DNA of 64,000 nt from Streptomyces sp. NBC_01454 (GCF_036227565.1 NZ_CP109460.1:6820001-6884000); one strand, 5' to 3'; positions 8,174 through 17,840 are shown, numbered from the stretch's first letter. The notes: generated by a model from the sequence alone, not told the origin. Translations and numbers: made by a program.

Positions 8174-9280
8174 GTGACGGAATTCCCTGTGATCACCACT
8201 TCGGGCCTGACCAAGGTCTACCGTTCCGGAGACCGCGAAGTCACCGCCCTGGACGGCGTCGATCTGCACGTCCGCGAGGGCGAGGTGTACGGCGTCATCG
8301 GCCAGAGCGGCGCCGGCAAATCCACCCTCATCCGCTGCCTCAACCTCCTGGAGCGCCCCACCTCCGGCACGGTCACCGTCGCCGGTCAGGAGCTGACCTC
8401 CCTCGCCGGGCGCGGCCAGCGCGCGAGCGCCCCGCTGCGCGCCGCCCGCAGCCACATCGGCATGGTCTTCCAGCACTTCAACCTGCTGTCCTCGCGCACC
8501 GTCCAGGACAACGTCGAACTGCCGCTGGAGATCCTCAAGGTCGACCGCCGCGAGCGCTCCCGCAAGGCACTGGAACTCCTGGACCTGGTCGGCCTCGCCG
8601 ACAAGGCCAAGGCCTACCCCGCCCAGCTCTCCGGCGGCCAGAAGCAGCGCGTCGGCATCGCCCGCGCGCTGGCCGGCGACCCCAAGGTGTTGCTCTCCGA
8701 CGAGGCCACCAGCGCCCTGGACCCGGAGACCACCCGCTCCATCCTCCAGCTGCTGCGTGACCTCAACCGCAAGCTGGGCCTGACCATCGTGCTCATCACG
8801 CATGAGATGGACGTGGTCAAGTCGATCTGCGACTCGGCCGCGCTGATGAAGAACGGCCGGGTCGTCGAGCAGGGCACCGTCGCCGAGCTGCTCGCCACGC
8901 CCGGCTCTGAGCTGGCCCGCGAGCTGTTCCCGGTCGGCGGCGAGCCCTCGGCCGACGACCGCACCGTCGTCGACATCACCTTCCACGGGGCGGCCGCCAC
9001 CCGCCCGGTGATCTCCGAGCTGTCGCGCACCTACAACGTCGACATCTCGATTCTCGGCGCCGCCATGGACACCGTCGGCGGCAATCAGGTCGGCCGGATG
9101 CGCATCGAGCTGCCCGGCCGCTTCGAGGAGAACGTCGTGCCCATCGGCTTCCTGCGGGAGCAGGGACTGCAGGTGGATGTGGCGGACGTGGCGGGGGCCA
9201 CCGGTGTGACCGCCGAAGCCGCCGACGACACAGCGCCCCCGGTGCCCGCCGGCGCGCTGCAGAAGGAAGGTGCCAAGTGA
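8174..9280 (+). CDS. metN: Methionine ABC importer ATP-binding protein MetN
   Basis: Cytosolic ATPase of the D/L-methionine importer. 368 residues: Walker A GQSGAGKST (~43), Q-loop within FQHFNLLSSRTV, signature LSGGQKQRVGIARAL (~152), Walker B VLLSDEATSALD (~172) and H-loop ITHEMDV. The C-terminal ~100 residues form the NIL domain that binds methionine and inhibits transport in MetN proteins. GTG 8174 is used; GTG 8189 (giving a product starting MITTSGLTKVY) is equally possible because neither has a strong ribosome site. It overlaps metI by 4 bases and follows a long leader with a Cys/Met peptide. Confidence 0.93.
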   Translation: MTEFPVITTSGLTKVYRSGDREVTALDGVDLHVREGEVYGVIGQSGAGKSTLIRCLNLLERPTSGTVTVAGQELTSLAGRGQRASAPLRAARSHIGMVFQHFNLLSSRTVQDNVELPLEILKVDRRERSRKALELLDLVGLADKAKAYPAQLSGGQKQRVGIARALAGDPKVLLSDEATSALDPETTRSILQLLRDLNRKLGLTIVLITHEMDVVKSICDSAALMKNGRVVEQGTVAELLATPGSELARELFPVGGEPSADDRTVVDITFHGAAATRPVISELSRTYNVDISILGAAMDTVGGNQVGRMRIELPGRFEENVVPIGFLREQGLQVDVADVAGATGVTAEAADDTAPPVPAGALQKEGAK

Positions 9281-10011
9281 CCTGGAACGAGATGCAGCCG
9301 CTGCTGTACGACAACACGCTCGACACCCTCTTCATGGTGTGGTGGTCGACGTTCTACGCGGTGCTCCTCGGCATCCCGCTCGGGGTGCTGCTGCATCTGA
9401 CCCAGCGCGGCGCCGTCCTGCAGAACATCGTCGTGAACAAGGTGCTCGGCGCGATCGTGAACATCGGGCGGTCCTTCCCGTTCCTGATCCTGATCGTGGT
9501 GCTGATCCCCTTCACCCGACTCCTGGTCGGCGTGTCCATCGGTCCGACCGGCGCCGTGGTCCCGCTCGCCCTCGCCGCCATCCCGTTCTTCGCCCGGCTG
9601 GTGGAGGCCGCCCTGCGCGAGGTCGACCACGGCCTGGTCGAGGCCGCCCACGCCATGGGCGGCGGCACCTGGACCATCGTCTTCAAGGTGCTGCTCCCGC
9701 AGGCGCTGCCCGCACTGATCGCGGGCGTCACCACCCTGGTCATCCAGCTGATCGGCTACTCCGCCATCGCCGGCGCGGTCGGCGGCGGCGGTCTGGGCAA
9801 CCTCGCCTACACCTACGGCTACCAGCAGTACGAGACCTCGCTGATGATCGCCACCGTGGTGGAGCTGATCCTCCTGGTCACCCTCGTCCAGGTGCTCGGC
9901 GACCTCGTCGTCCGCCGGCTCGCCCAGCGTGGCACCCGCGTCTCGTCCCTGCGCGTCGGCCTGCGCCGCACGCGCACCGAGGAGCCGGTGGCCGTCACCG
10001 AAGCCGCCTGA
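9277..10011 (+). CDS. metI: Methionine ABC importer permease MetI
   Basis: Membrane permease of MetNIQ, 244 residues with about five to six helices and a conserved binding-protein-dependent transport signature in the cytoplasmic loop (EAAHAMGGGTWTIVFKVLLPQALP, about res 125-150) that docks onto MetN. The GTG start overlaps the metN stop (GTGA), meaning coupled translation. The last 25 residues are basic and polar, likely cytosolic. Gene order N-I-Q and the NIL domain on MetN support methionine rather than another amino acid. Confidence 0.93.
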   Translation: MTWNEMQPLLYDNTLDTLFMVWWSTFYAVLLGIPLGVLLHLTQRGAVLQNIVVNKVLGAIVNIGRSFPFLILIVVLIPFTRLLVGVSIGPTGAVVPLALAAIPFFARLVEAALREVDHGLVEAAHAMGGGTWTIVFKVLLPQALPALIAGVTTLVIQLIGYSAIAGAVGGGGLGNLAYTYGYQQYETSLMIATVVELILLVTLVQVLGDLVVRRLAQRGTRVSSLRVGLRRTRTEEPVAVTEAA

Positions 10012-10108
10012 TCCCGGAGCCACCCGCTCCGACCCGAGAGCCCGGACCCTTTGCCGGGCGGACACCGCACATGAACCCCCGTGTGTGAACAAGAAAGAGG
10101 CACTCTTC

Positions 10109-10966
10109 GTGCGCAACACCGTCAAGATCACCGTGGCCGTCGCCGCCGCTTCCGCCGTCGCCCTCGGCGCGAGCGCCTGCTCGGCCCCCTCCGACACCAC
10201 CGCCAGCAGCGACAAGGGTGACAAGAACGCGCCCCTGGTCGTCGCCGCCAGCCCCACCCCCCACGGCGCCATCCTCGACTTCGTCAAGAACAAGCTCGCG
10301 GCCAAGGCGGGTCTCAAGCTGGTCGTCAAGCCGTTCAACGACTACAAGATCCCCAACAAGGTCACCGACGACGGCCAGGTCGACGCCAACTTCTTCCAGC
10401 ACAAGCCGTTCCTGGACACCTTCAACAAGGAGAACGGCACGCACATCGTGCCCGTCCAGAACGTCCTGATCGAGCCGCTGGGCCTCTACTCCAAGAAGAT
10501 CCACAAGCTCTCGGAGCTCAAGTCCGGCAGCACCGTCTCGGTCCCCAACGACCCCTCCAACGAGGGCCGTGCGCTCAAGCTGCTCGCCGACCACGGCGTG
10601 ATCACCCTCAAGCCCGGCGTCGGCTCCGACGCCAAGCTGACCGACGTCAAGGACGACAAGGGCATCAAGATCACCGAGCTGGAGGCCGCGCAGACCGCGC
10701 CGCGCATCGACGACGTCGACGCCGCCGTCATCAACGGCAACTTCGCCATCGGCGCGCAGCTCAAGCCGTCCAAGGACGCGCTGGCCCTGGAGAAGGCGAA
10801 GGGCAACCCCTACGCCAACTTCCTCGCGGTCAAGAAGGGCAACGAGAACGACCCGCGGATCAAGAAGCTGGCCAAGCTGCTGAACTCCCCCGAGGTCAAG
10901 AAGTTCATCGAGGACAAGTACAAGGACGGTTCGGTCATTCCGGCCTTCGGCCCGGCCGGTAGCTGA
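10109..10966 (+). CDS. metQ: Methionine-binding lipoprotein MetQ
   Basis: Extracellular lipid-anchored substrate-binding protein of MetNIQ (285 aa). The signal peptide VKITVAVAAASAVALGASAC ends in a lipobox-like ASAC; the Cys would be lipidated. The mature protein has the NlpA/MetQ pattern: VVAASPTPHGAILDFVK at the start, then DANFFQHKPFL and SVPNDPSNEGRAL. AAAGAGG lies 8 nt before the GTG; an earlier in-frame GTG at 10085 is less well supported. It is the last gene of the operon and ends before a GC-rich hairpin. Confidence 0.92.
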   Translation: MRNTVKITVAVAAASAVALGASACSAPSDTTASSDKGDKNAPLVVAASPTPHGAILDFVKNKLAAKAGLKLVVKPFNDYKIPNKVTDDGQVDANFFQHKPFLDTFNKENGTHIVPVQNVLIEPLGLYSKKIHKLSELKSGSTVSVPNDPSNEGRALKLLADHGVITLKPGVGSDAKLTDVKDDKGIKITELEAAQTAPRIDDVDAAVINGNFAIGAQLKPSKDALALEKAKGNPYANFLAVKKGNENDPRIKKLAKLLNSPEVKKFIEDKYKDGSVIPAFGPAGS

Positions 10967-10990
10967 GCCGCTCCGTCCGCTGTTCCGCAT

Positions 10991-11018
10991 CCGCCCGCCC
11001 TTCTCCGGGCGCGGGCGG
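10991..11018 (+). terminator. Terminator after metNIQ
   Basis: CCGCCCGC at 10991-10998 pairs with GCGGGCGG at 11011-11018, with an inner GCCC/GGGC stem around a TTCTCC loop. It is 24 bases after the metQ stop. Confidence 0.6.
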
Positions 11019-11253
11019 GTGCGCAGGCACGGATTCCACCGCTTCCGCGCAGGTCACCGCAGGGTGGCCGACCGCACGGACGCCCCCTGGGCCCCGGACC
11101 GCCGAGTGTGCGGCCGGGGCCCACGCGCGTGGCACACCCCACGGCCGATGCTGCATGCTGTGCATTCAAGACGGTCAAGACGGCCCGTGACCTCGCGGTC
11201 TCACAGCCCGCGACGTTCCGGAACACCACAGTCAACGGCGTGGGAGCAGCGGC

Positions 11254-11889
11254 ATGACATCCACCTTTCCGGACATCTCCATCAGCACGGACCGGTTGGT
11301 GCTGCGTCCCCTTGAAGAGGCCGATGTGCCGGCGCTGGCCGACATGATGAACGACGAGCTGGTCGCGGCCTGGACCGCGGTACCCCAGCCCTACACCCGC
11401 GCCGCCGCCCGCTCCTGGGTCGCCGGGTACGCGCCCGCCGAACGCACCGCCGGCCGCGGAATCGACTTCGCCGTCACCGAGTTCCTCACCCAGCGCCTGG
11501 TCGGCGTGGTCCAGCTGAGCAACACCGACTGGCGGCTGCGCTCCACCGAGCTCTCCTACATCGTCGCCTCCTGGGCCCGCGGCGAGGGCTATGCCTCCGA
11601 GGCGGCGCTCGCCACCGCTCAGTGGGTCTTCCACGACCAGAAGTTCGAGCGTCTGGAGCTGCGTACGGCGGCGGGCAACACCGCCTCCCAGCAGGTCGCC
11701 CAGAAGGTCGGCTGCATCAGCGAGGGCGTGCTGCGCAACGCCTTCATAGCCCGCAGCCGCACCGAGGACGGCGGCTGGACCGACATCCGCATTGACTTGA
11801 TCGTGTGGAGCCTGCTGCCCGAGGACCTCGACGGGGTCCCCGGCCGGCTCGCGGACGCCAACGGATTCACCTACCCCGAGTGGAACTGA
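11254..11889 (+). CDS. GNAT acetyltransferase (RimJ/RimL-like)
   Basis: A 211-residue acetyltransferase with the N-terminal TDRLVLRPLEEADVPAL typical of the RimJ/RimL group that acetylates N-termini or amino groups. The acetyl-CoA loop is WARGEGYASEAALA (~110) and the conserved AAGNTASQQVAQKVG helix follows (~150). The C-terminus WSLLPEDL also fits the group. GGGAG lies 8 nt before the ATG. It stands alone between metQ and cobL; the substrate is not predictable. Confidence 0.87.
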   Translation: MTSTFPDISISTDRLVLRPLEEADVPALADMMNDELVAAWTAVPQPYTRAAARSWVAGYAPAERTAGRGIDFAVTEFLTQRLVGVVQLSNTDWRLRSTELSYIVASWARGEGYASEAALATAQWVFHDQKFERLELRTAAGNTASQQVAQKVGCISEGVLRNAFIARSRTEDGGWTDIRIDLIVWSLLPEDLDGVPGRLADANGFTYPEWN

Positions 11890-12078
11890 CCCGCCGCCCG
11901 GCGGGCGACCGGCACACGCCCGCACGCAGGTCCGTACCTCTCGGGGTACCCTCGGCCTGCCGCGCACCCGCGCGACCAGCGCGGACCGGCGGACCACGGC
12001 GGCAGCGCCACCGGCCTGCGGCCCACCCGCGGCCGCGGCTGCCCGCGTAACCACAGCAGACCCAGGAGACTGACGAGC

Positions 12079-13299
12079 ATGGCCGACCGGGTCACGGTGA
12101 TCGGATGGGACGGCTCTCCGCTGACCGCCGCCGCCCGCTCCGCCCTCGGCGCCGCGACCCTCGTGGCCGGTGCCGCCCACCACCTCGCACTTCCCGAAGT
12201 CCCGCCGCGCGCCGAGCGGATCCGGCTCGGCAGCGTGACCCTGGCCGCCCGCCGGATCGCCCAGCACCGCGGCACCGCCGTCGTGCTCGCCGACGGCGAC
12301 CCCGGCTTCTTCGGCGTCGTACGCACCCTGCGGGCGCCCGAGCACGGCCTGGAGGTGGAGGTGGTGCCGGCCGTCTCCTCCGTCGCGGCCGCCTTCGCCC
12401 GGGCCGGCATGCCCTGGGAGGACGCCCGGATCGTGGTCGCCCACAGCCGCGAACTGCGCCGTGCGGTGAACGTCTGCCGCGCCCACACCAAGGTCGCGGT
12501 GCTCACCTCGCCCGGCGCCGGGCCGGCCGAACTCGCCCTGCTGCTCGACGGCGTCCACCGCACCTTCGTCATCTGCGAGGACCTGGGCACCGACCGGGAG
12601 CGGGTGACGGTCCTCACATCGGACAAGGTCGCCGACCATGTCTGGCGTGACCCCAATGTCGTGATTGTGGTGGGCGGTTCACCCGGTGGTGCGGCGGAGC
12701 AGGGCACCGGCTGGATCGCCGGCCGCGAGGTGGGCGGCCCGAAGGGCCCGCGCGGCTGGGGTCTTCCGGCCGGCGCTTACGGCGGTGTCCTCGGTGAGGG
12801 GGAGTCCGTCCCGTTGCGCACCGCGCAACTCGCCCGCCTCGGGCCGCAGGTGGGCGACCTGGTCTGGGACATCGGTACCGGCGTCGGGGCCGCCGCGGTG
12901 GAGGCCGCGCGCTTCGGTGCCGCGGTCATCGCGGTGGACACCGACGCGGACGCCTGTGGGCGCACCGCCGCCCTCGCCCGCCGGCACGGCGTCCAACTCC
13001 AGGTTGTCCACGGCCGGGCGCCGCAGATCCTGGAGGACCTGCCGGAACCCGATGTCATCCGGGTCGGCGGCGGGGGAGCGGAGGTCGTCACCGCCTGCGC
13101 GGCCCGCCGCCCCGAACGCATCGTCACCCACGCGGCCACCCGCGACGAGGCCGAATCGCTCGGCCGGGCGCTGGCGGACGGCGGCTACGACGTCGAGTGC
13201 GCACTGCTGCAGTCCGTCGACCTGGACACCTCCGCGTGGGTCGAACGCGAGCGGTCCGTGGTGTTTTTGCTGAGCGGCTATCGCGTTTCTCACCCATGA
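12079..13299 (+). CDS. cobL: Precorrin-6Y C5,15-methyltransferase (decarboxylating), CbiE-CbiT fusion
   Basis: Corrin-ring enzyme of the aerobic cobalamin route that methylates C5 and C15 of precorrin-6B and decarboxylates the acetate side chain. The N-terminal half (~1-200) is a CbiE-type tetrapyrrole methylase (VTVIGWDGSPL, ADGDPGFFG). The C-terminal half (~250-406) is a CbiT SAM-dependent methyltransferase with motif I VWDIGTGVGAAAVEAA and RVGGGGAEV. The linker carries GLPAGAYGGVLGEGESVPLRTAQ. 406 residues is normal for CobL. CAGGAG before ATG fixes the start. It precedes two further cobalamin genes on the same strand. Confidence 0.92.
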   Translation: MADRVTVIGWDGSPLTAAARSALGAATLVAGAAHHLALPEVPPRAERIRLGSVTLAARRIAQHRGTAVVLADGDPGFFGVVRTLRAPEHGLEVEVVPAVSSVAAAFARAGMPWEDARIVVAHSRELRRAVNVCRAHTKVAVLTSPGAGPAELALLLDGVHRTFVICEDLGTDRERVTVLTSDKVADHVWRDPNVVIVVGGSPGGAAEQGTGWIAGREVGGPKGPRGWGLPAGAYGGVLGEGESVPLRTAQLARLGPQVGDLVWDIGTGVGAAAVEAARFGAAVIAVDTDADACGRTAALARRHGVQLQVVHGRAPQILEDLPEPDVIRVGGGGAEVVTACAARRPERIVTHAATRDEAESLGRALADGGYDVECALLQSVDLDTSAWVERERSVVFLLSGYRVSHP

Positions 13300-13518
13300 C
13301 CAGCACGGCAACCCGCGCGAGGTAGGCTGGCGGATCGTTGCGCCGCCGTTCCGCGTTCGGCTTCGTACGCCAATATCCGGAAAGTGCCGTGGTTTTGGCT
13401 GAATGTGAAGCTCTGGAGAGCGGACGTGCCGCGAGGCGCGCTCGCTCGTTCTAGCTATCGGGGCGTCGGCGCGCCCCGGTCGAGCGCGTCGCACGAGCGG
13501 TTGGAAGGAGCACTACCA

Positions 13519-13539
13519 ATGGGCGAGGGGTACGCATGA
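13519..13539 (+). CDS. Possible 6-codon upstream ORF (MGEGYA)
   Basis: ATG at 13519 has GGAAGGAG 9 nt upstream. It reads six codons and stops in an ATGA overlap with the start of the BluB-CobT gene at 13536. It has a better ribosome site than the main ORF, so it may feed ribosomes into it by termination-reinitiation. The alternative is that this GGAAGGAG simply serves 13536 at long spacing. Confidence 0.35.
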   Translation: MGEGYA

Positions 13540-16500
13540 CCGACACCGGCCAGGTCCCGGGCGAGGGTCAGCCGGAGAACGCAGGCGGACATCCCGGGCA
13601 GCCGCAGCCGTCGGCCGCTCCCTCCCCTGCCGATGCCGGTCCGGCTCCGTTGCCGGGCATGGCGCCTCCTCCGGGCGAGTACCCCTATCCCGACCAGACC
13701 GACGGCGCCGCCGAGGACGACGATCTGCTGCTGATGCCGGGTGCCCAGGGCGCCTGGAGCGAGCAGCCGGCGCCTCAGTCGCTCCCGCAGCCCCAGGAGA
13801 CCCACCAGGGCCCGGACCAGCAGCTTCCGCAGGCCGCCCCGTACGACGCGGCCGCCCAGGGGGCCACCGGCTTCGAGCCGGTGTCCGCCCCGATCGGTGA
13901 CCATGAGAGCGGCGGCCGCGATTCCGGTTCCGTCGACCTCGGCGCCGTCCGCATTCCGCAGCCCGCGGCACCCCGTCAGCAGGACCGGGCCCGCGCGGCC
14001 GCACCCGCCACGCCCCCGCGCCGTCCGCTGCACATGGGCCCGCCGGTGCCCGACGCGACCGGCGGCGTGGTCCGTTCGCTGGCCGACCGCGGTCCGGCGG
14101 AAGCGCCCGCGCAGGCCGTCGCGCCGCAGGTGGAACCGCCCACCGGCGGCCCGGAGTACTTCGACGCCCCGGCCGGGGCCCCCGAGGCCATGGCGGGTCC
14201 GCCGGCCGGCGCACCGCACCCCGGGCAGCAGTTCGGGGACGCGGCGGCGCAGGGCTTCGCGGCCCCGTCGTACGGCGGGCAGCCCTACGAGGGCCAGTGG
14301 TCCGCCGAGCAGACCTACGGCGCCGCGGGCCAGGGCCCGTTGCCCGGCCCGCAGCTCGGCGAGATCCCGTCGCAGGTCACGCCGTGGGGCGAGCCCCCGG
14401 CCCAGCCCGTGCCGGAGGCGGCTGCAGAAACGGTCTCCCCCGAGGCGCCGCTCGCGCCCGAGGCCGTGCAGGCCGTACCGCAGGACGCACCCCTGCCCAC
14501 CGGACAGCCGCAGCCGCTGCCGGCCGAGACCGCCGCGCAGCCCGCCGCCGCGCCCGCCGTCGCGGACGCCCCCGCTGCCGCGCCGGGCGAGCGGGCCGAA
14601 GCCCCCGCGCAGCCGCAGGACGTGGCCGACGTGACGCCGGAGGCGCTCCCGGATGCGGCCGCGCCGGGGCAGGACGATACGGCCGGGGCGGCGGATGCCG
14701 TGGCGGACGCGACGGGACCCGACGCCGCCGTGGCGCAGGCCCCCGCCGCGGAGGCCGTTACGGCAGAGGCCGTGACGCCGGACGTCGTTGTGCCGGACGC
14801 CGCCGCTCAGGACGCGCCCGCCGCCCAGGACGCCGCTGCGGTGGTCCAGCAGCCCGAGGCCGTGGCCCCCGCTCCCGCCGTGCCGGTGACGGACGAGGCC
14901 GCGGTGCCGGTGGAGCCCGTGCAGCCCGTGCAGCCCGTCGGGCCCGACGCGGAGCGGCCGGCCGCCGAGGCGCCGGCCGCCCCTGCCGACGAGGCCCCGG
15001 CGCCGCTGCCCGCACAGCCCGCCGCGGACGTCCCGGCCGGTGACGTGCCCGAGGCCGCCCCCGCGCCCGAGGCCATCGACCAGCCGCAGCCCGCTGAACC
15101 GGCCATCGCCGAACCGGCCCCCGCCGTCGACGCGCCCCAGCCGGAGCCCGGCGCCGTGCCCCAGGCGGAGTCCGCCCCGGCTGAGTCCGCTCCGGCCGAG
15201 TCCGCTCCGGCCGATCCCCCCGTGGCCGAGCCCGTCTCCGCCCCGGAACCGGCCGCCGAGCCCCGGGCTGCCGCTGCCCTTCCCGTAGCCGATCCCGCAC
15301 CCGAGGAGGGCGCCTCCGAGGAGGTCGCTTCCCCGGAAGGGGCCGTCATAGAGCCGCCCGAGGCGCAGCAGCCGGCCGCCGACGAGCCGCGGCCCGGTGT
15401 CCCCGCCGACGCCGCAGGGCAGCAGACCGCCGAGGCCGCCGCGCTGCGGGCCCCGGATGCCGGCACCGACCAGCAGCCCGTGACGGACGCCGCCGGGAGC
15501 CCCGCCGAGCCCGCCACCTCCCCGGCCGGTGCCGCCCCGGGCACCGACCCCACCGCCCCGGCCACGGACCCCGCGACCGCCGGCCCTGCCGAGACGGAAG
15601 AGGCCACCGTGACGGACGAGATCCCGGGGGCTGACGAGCCCACCGCAACCGACGAGGCGCCGGAGACCCGCGGCCCCGCCGAGCCCGCCGCCCCGCCCGC
15701 CGAAGACCCGCCCGTCGTCGTCCACATCCCGGCCCAGGCGTCCGGTGAACAGCCCGCGACCGCCGTGCCCGCGCCCGACGACGTCCCCGGCGCACCCCTC
15801 GACGAGACGCCCCGGCAGCAGGACGCCGCCGCGCTCGTCCAGCTCGGCGAGGACCAAGAGGACGACCGGCCGCAGCCGTCCGGTGACCGGGCGCCCGCGG
15901 CGGCGCCCGACGGCGACGGTGCCGACACCCCCGCCGCGTCCCCGGCCGCCGGGTACGACGACTCCGAGCGCGCCGCCGTCCACCGCGTGATGCGCGAACG
16001 CCGTGACATCCGCAACGGCTTCCGCAGCGACCCGATCCCCAACGACGTGCTGCTGCGCGTCCTGGAGGCGGCCCACACCGCCCCCAGCGTCGGCCACTCC
16101 CAGCCCTGGGACTTCGTCGTCATCCGCTCGGCCGAGACCCGCGAGAAGATGCACCAGCTCGCCATGCAGCAGCGCGAGGCGTACGCCAAGTCGCTGCCCA
16201 AGGCGCGCGCCAAGCAGTTCCGCGAGCTCAAGATCGAGGCGATCCTGGAGACGCCGGTCAACATCGTCGTCACCGCCGACTCCACCCGCGGCGGCCGGCA
16301 CACCCTCGGCCGGCACACCCAGCCGCAGATGGCCCCGTACTCCTCCGCGCTCGCCGTCGAGAACCTCTGGCTCGCGGCCCGCGCCGAGGGCCTGGGCGTC
16401 GGCTGGGTCAGCTTCTTCGACGAGCGGGAGATGGTCCGCGAACTGGACCTGCCCGACCACCTGGAGGTCGTCGCCTATCTGTGCGTCGGCTATGTCGACG

Positions 16501-17672
16501 AGTTCCCGGAAGAGCCGGAGCTGCTGCAGGCCGGCTGGTCCAAGCGCCGTCCGCTGTCGTGGGTGGTCCACGAGGAGACGTACGGGCGCCGCGCGCTGCC
16601 CGGCGAGAGCCCGCACGACCTCCTCCAGGAGACCCTGCAGGGCATCCGCCCGCTGGACGCCAAGGCGCTCGGCGAGGCCTGGGAGCGGCAGAAGCGGATG
16701 ACCAAGCCCGCCGGGGCGCTGGGCATGCTGGAGATCATCTCCGCGCAGCTGTGCGGACTGTCCCGCAAGTGCCCGCCGCCGATCCCGGAGCCGGCCGCCG
16801 TCGCGATCTTCGCCGGTGACCACGGTGTGCACGCCCAGGGCGTGACCCCCTGGCCCCAGGAGGTCACCGGCCAGATGGTCGCCAACTTCCTGGGCGGCGG
16901 CGCGGTCTGCAACGCCTTCGCCCACCAGGTCGGCGCCGAGGTCTGTGTCGTGGACGTCGGCGTGGCGAGCGAACTCCCCGCCACCCCCGGTCTGCTGCCG
17001 CGCAAGGTCCGCGCCGGCACCGCCGACTTCACGGCGGGCCCGGCGATGACCCAGGAGGACGTGCTCAAGGCGATCGAGGTCGGTATCGACACCGCCCGCG
17101 ATCTCGTCGCGGCCGGCAACAAGGCACTGCTGACCGGCGAGATGGGCATCGCCAACACCACCACCTCCGCCGCGCTGATCGCCGTCTACACCGGCGTCGA
17201 CCCGGTCGAGGTCACCGGCCGCGGCACCGGCATCAACGACGAGACCCACGCCCGCAAGGTCGAGGTGGTCCGCCGCGCCCTGGAGCTGCACCGGCCCGAC
17301 CCGGCCGACCCCATCGGTGTCCTCGCCGCGATCGGCGGCCTGGAGCATGCCGCCCTCGTCGGGCTGATCCTCGGCGGCGCCTCGCTGCGCACCCCGGTGA
17401 TCCTCGACGGGGTGAGCGCCGGCGCCGCGGCACTGGTGGCCCGCGCCATCGCCCCCGAGGCGCTGGCCGCCTGCATCGCCGGCCACCGCAGCGCCGAGCC
17501 GGGCCATGTCGCGGCCCTGAACAAGCTGGGCCTGCGCCCGCTGGTCGACCTCGATCTGCGCCTCGGCGAGGGCACCGGCGCCCTGCTGGCGCTCCCCGTG
17601 GTGCAGAGCGCCGCCCGCGCCATGCACGAGGTCGCGACCTTCGACTCCGCCGGAGTCACCGAGAAGATCTGA
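13536..17672 (+). CDS. cobT: BluB-CobT fusion: DMB synthase / nicotinate-nucleotide-DMB phosphoribosyltransferase with long disordered head
   Basis: Makes and activates the lower ligand of B12. Residues ~1-805 are low-complexity, rich in Pro, Ala, Glu, Asp and Gln, with short repeats (ESAPAESAPA, VQPVQPV) and no fold visible. Residues ~806-1025 are a BluB-type flavin destructase that forms 5,6-dimethylbenzimidazole (MRERRDIRNGFRSDPI, APSVGHSQPWDFV, EGLGVGWVSFF). Residues ~1030-1378 are CobT (FAGDHGVHAQGVTPWPQEVT, GTGINDETHARK, and the catalytic Glu in LRLGEGTGALLA). Fusing the two enzymes couples synthesis and use of DMB. A 15-bp hairpin terminator follows. The start could be ATG 13536 or via the mini-ORF. 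Confidence 0.9.
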   Translation: MTDTGQVPGEGQPENAGGHPGQPQPSAAPSPADAGPAPLPGMAPPPGEYPYPDQTDGAAEDDDLLLMPGAQGAWSEQPAPQSLPQPQETHQGPDQQLPQAAPYDAAAQGATGFEPVSAPIGDHESGGRDSGSVDLGAVRIPQPAAPRQQDRARAAAPATPPRRPLHMGPPVPDATGGVVRSLADRGPAEAPAQAVAPQVEPPTGGPEYFDAPAGAPEAMAGPPAGAPHPGQQFGDAAAQGFAAPSYGGQPYEGQWSAEQTYGAAGQGPLPGPQLGEIPSQVTPWGEPPAQPVPEAAAETVSPEAPLAPEAVQAVPQDAPLPTGQPQPLPAETAAQPAAAPAVADAPAAAPGERAEAPAQPQDVADVTPEALPDAAAPGQDDTAGAADAVADATGPDAAVAQAPAAEAVTAEAVTPDVVVPDAAAQDAPAAQDAAAVVQQPEAVAPAPAVPVTDEAAVPVEPVQPVQPVGPDAERPAAEAPAAPADEAPAPLPAQPAADVPAGDVPEAAPAPEAIDQPQPAEPAIAEPAPAVDAPQPEPGAVPQAESAPAESAPAESAPADPPVAEPVSAPEPAAEPRAAAALPVADPAPEEGASEEVASPEGAVIEPPEAQQPAADEPRPGVPADAAGQQTAEAAALRAPDAGTDQQPVTDAAGSPAEPATSPAGAAPGTDPTAPATDPATAGPAETEEATVTDEIPGADEPTATDEAPETRGPAEPAAPPAEDPPVVVHIPAQASGEQPATAVPAPDDVPGAPLDETPRQQDAAALVQLGEDQEDDRPQPSGDRAPAAAPDGDGADTPAASPAAGYDDSERAAVHRVMRERRDIRNGFRSDPIPNDVLLRVLEAAHTAPSVGHSQPWDFVVIRSAETREKMHQLAMQQREAYAKSLPKARAKQFRELKIEAILETPVNIVVTADSTRGGRHTLGRHTQPQMAPYSSALAVENLWLAARAEGLGVGWVSFFDEREMVRELDLPDHLEVVAYLCVGYVDEFPEEPELLQAGWSKRRPLSWVVHEETYGRRALPGESPHDLLQETLQGIRPLDAKALGEAWERQKRMTKPAGALGMLEIISAQLCGLSRKCPPPIPEPAAVAIFAGDHGVHAQGVTPWPQEVTGQMVANFLGGGAVCNAFAHQVGAEVCVVDVGVASELPATPGLLPRKVRAGTADFTAGPAMTQEDVLKAIEVGIDTARDLVAAGNKALLTGEMGIANTTTSAALIAVYTGVDPVEVTGRGTGINDETHARKVEVVRRALELHRPDPADPIGVLAAIGGLEHAALVGLILGGASLRTPVILDGVSAGAAALVARAIAPEALAACIAGHRSAEPGHVAALNKLGLRPLVDLDLRLGEGTGALLALPVVQSAARAMHEVATFDSAGVTEKI

Positions 17673-17700
17673 GCGGAGCAGCCACCCGCCCCCGCATGAC

Positions 17701-17735
17701 CCCCGGCCCGCAGCCCCATAGGCTGTGGGCCGGGG
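17701..17735 (+). terminator. Strong terminator after bluB-cobT
   Basis: A 15-bp stem with one G-U pair (CCCCGGCCCGCAGCC and partner) and a 5-nt loop CCATA begins 28 bases after the stop codon. Confidence 0.75.
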
Positions 17736-17840
17736 CCTTACCCGCCGCCCCGCCGTACCACCTCTCACCAGCCGTTCCAGCGCCGCAGCGGCTGCGCAGG
17801 CCGTCGATCCCGCCTCATCCGCACAAGGAGCCGTACCGCC

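Noticed and set aside
13300..13535. Cobalamin riboswitch before bluB-cobT
   Set aside because: No B12-box (GCCACTG-type) or matching helices visible in this leader or before cobL.
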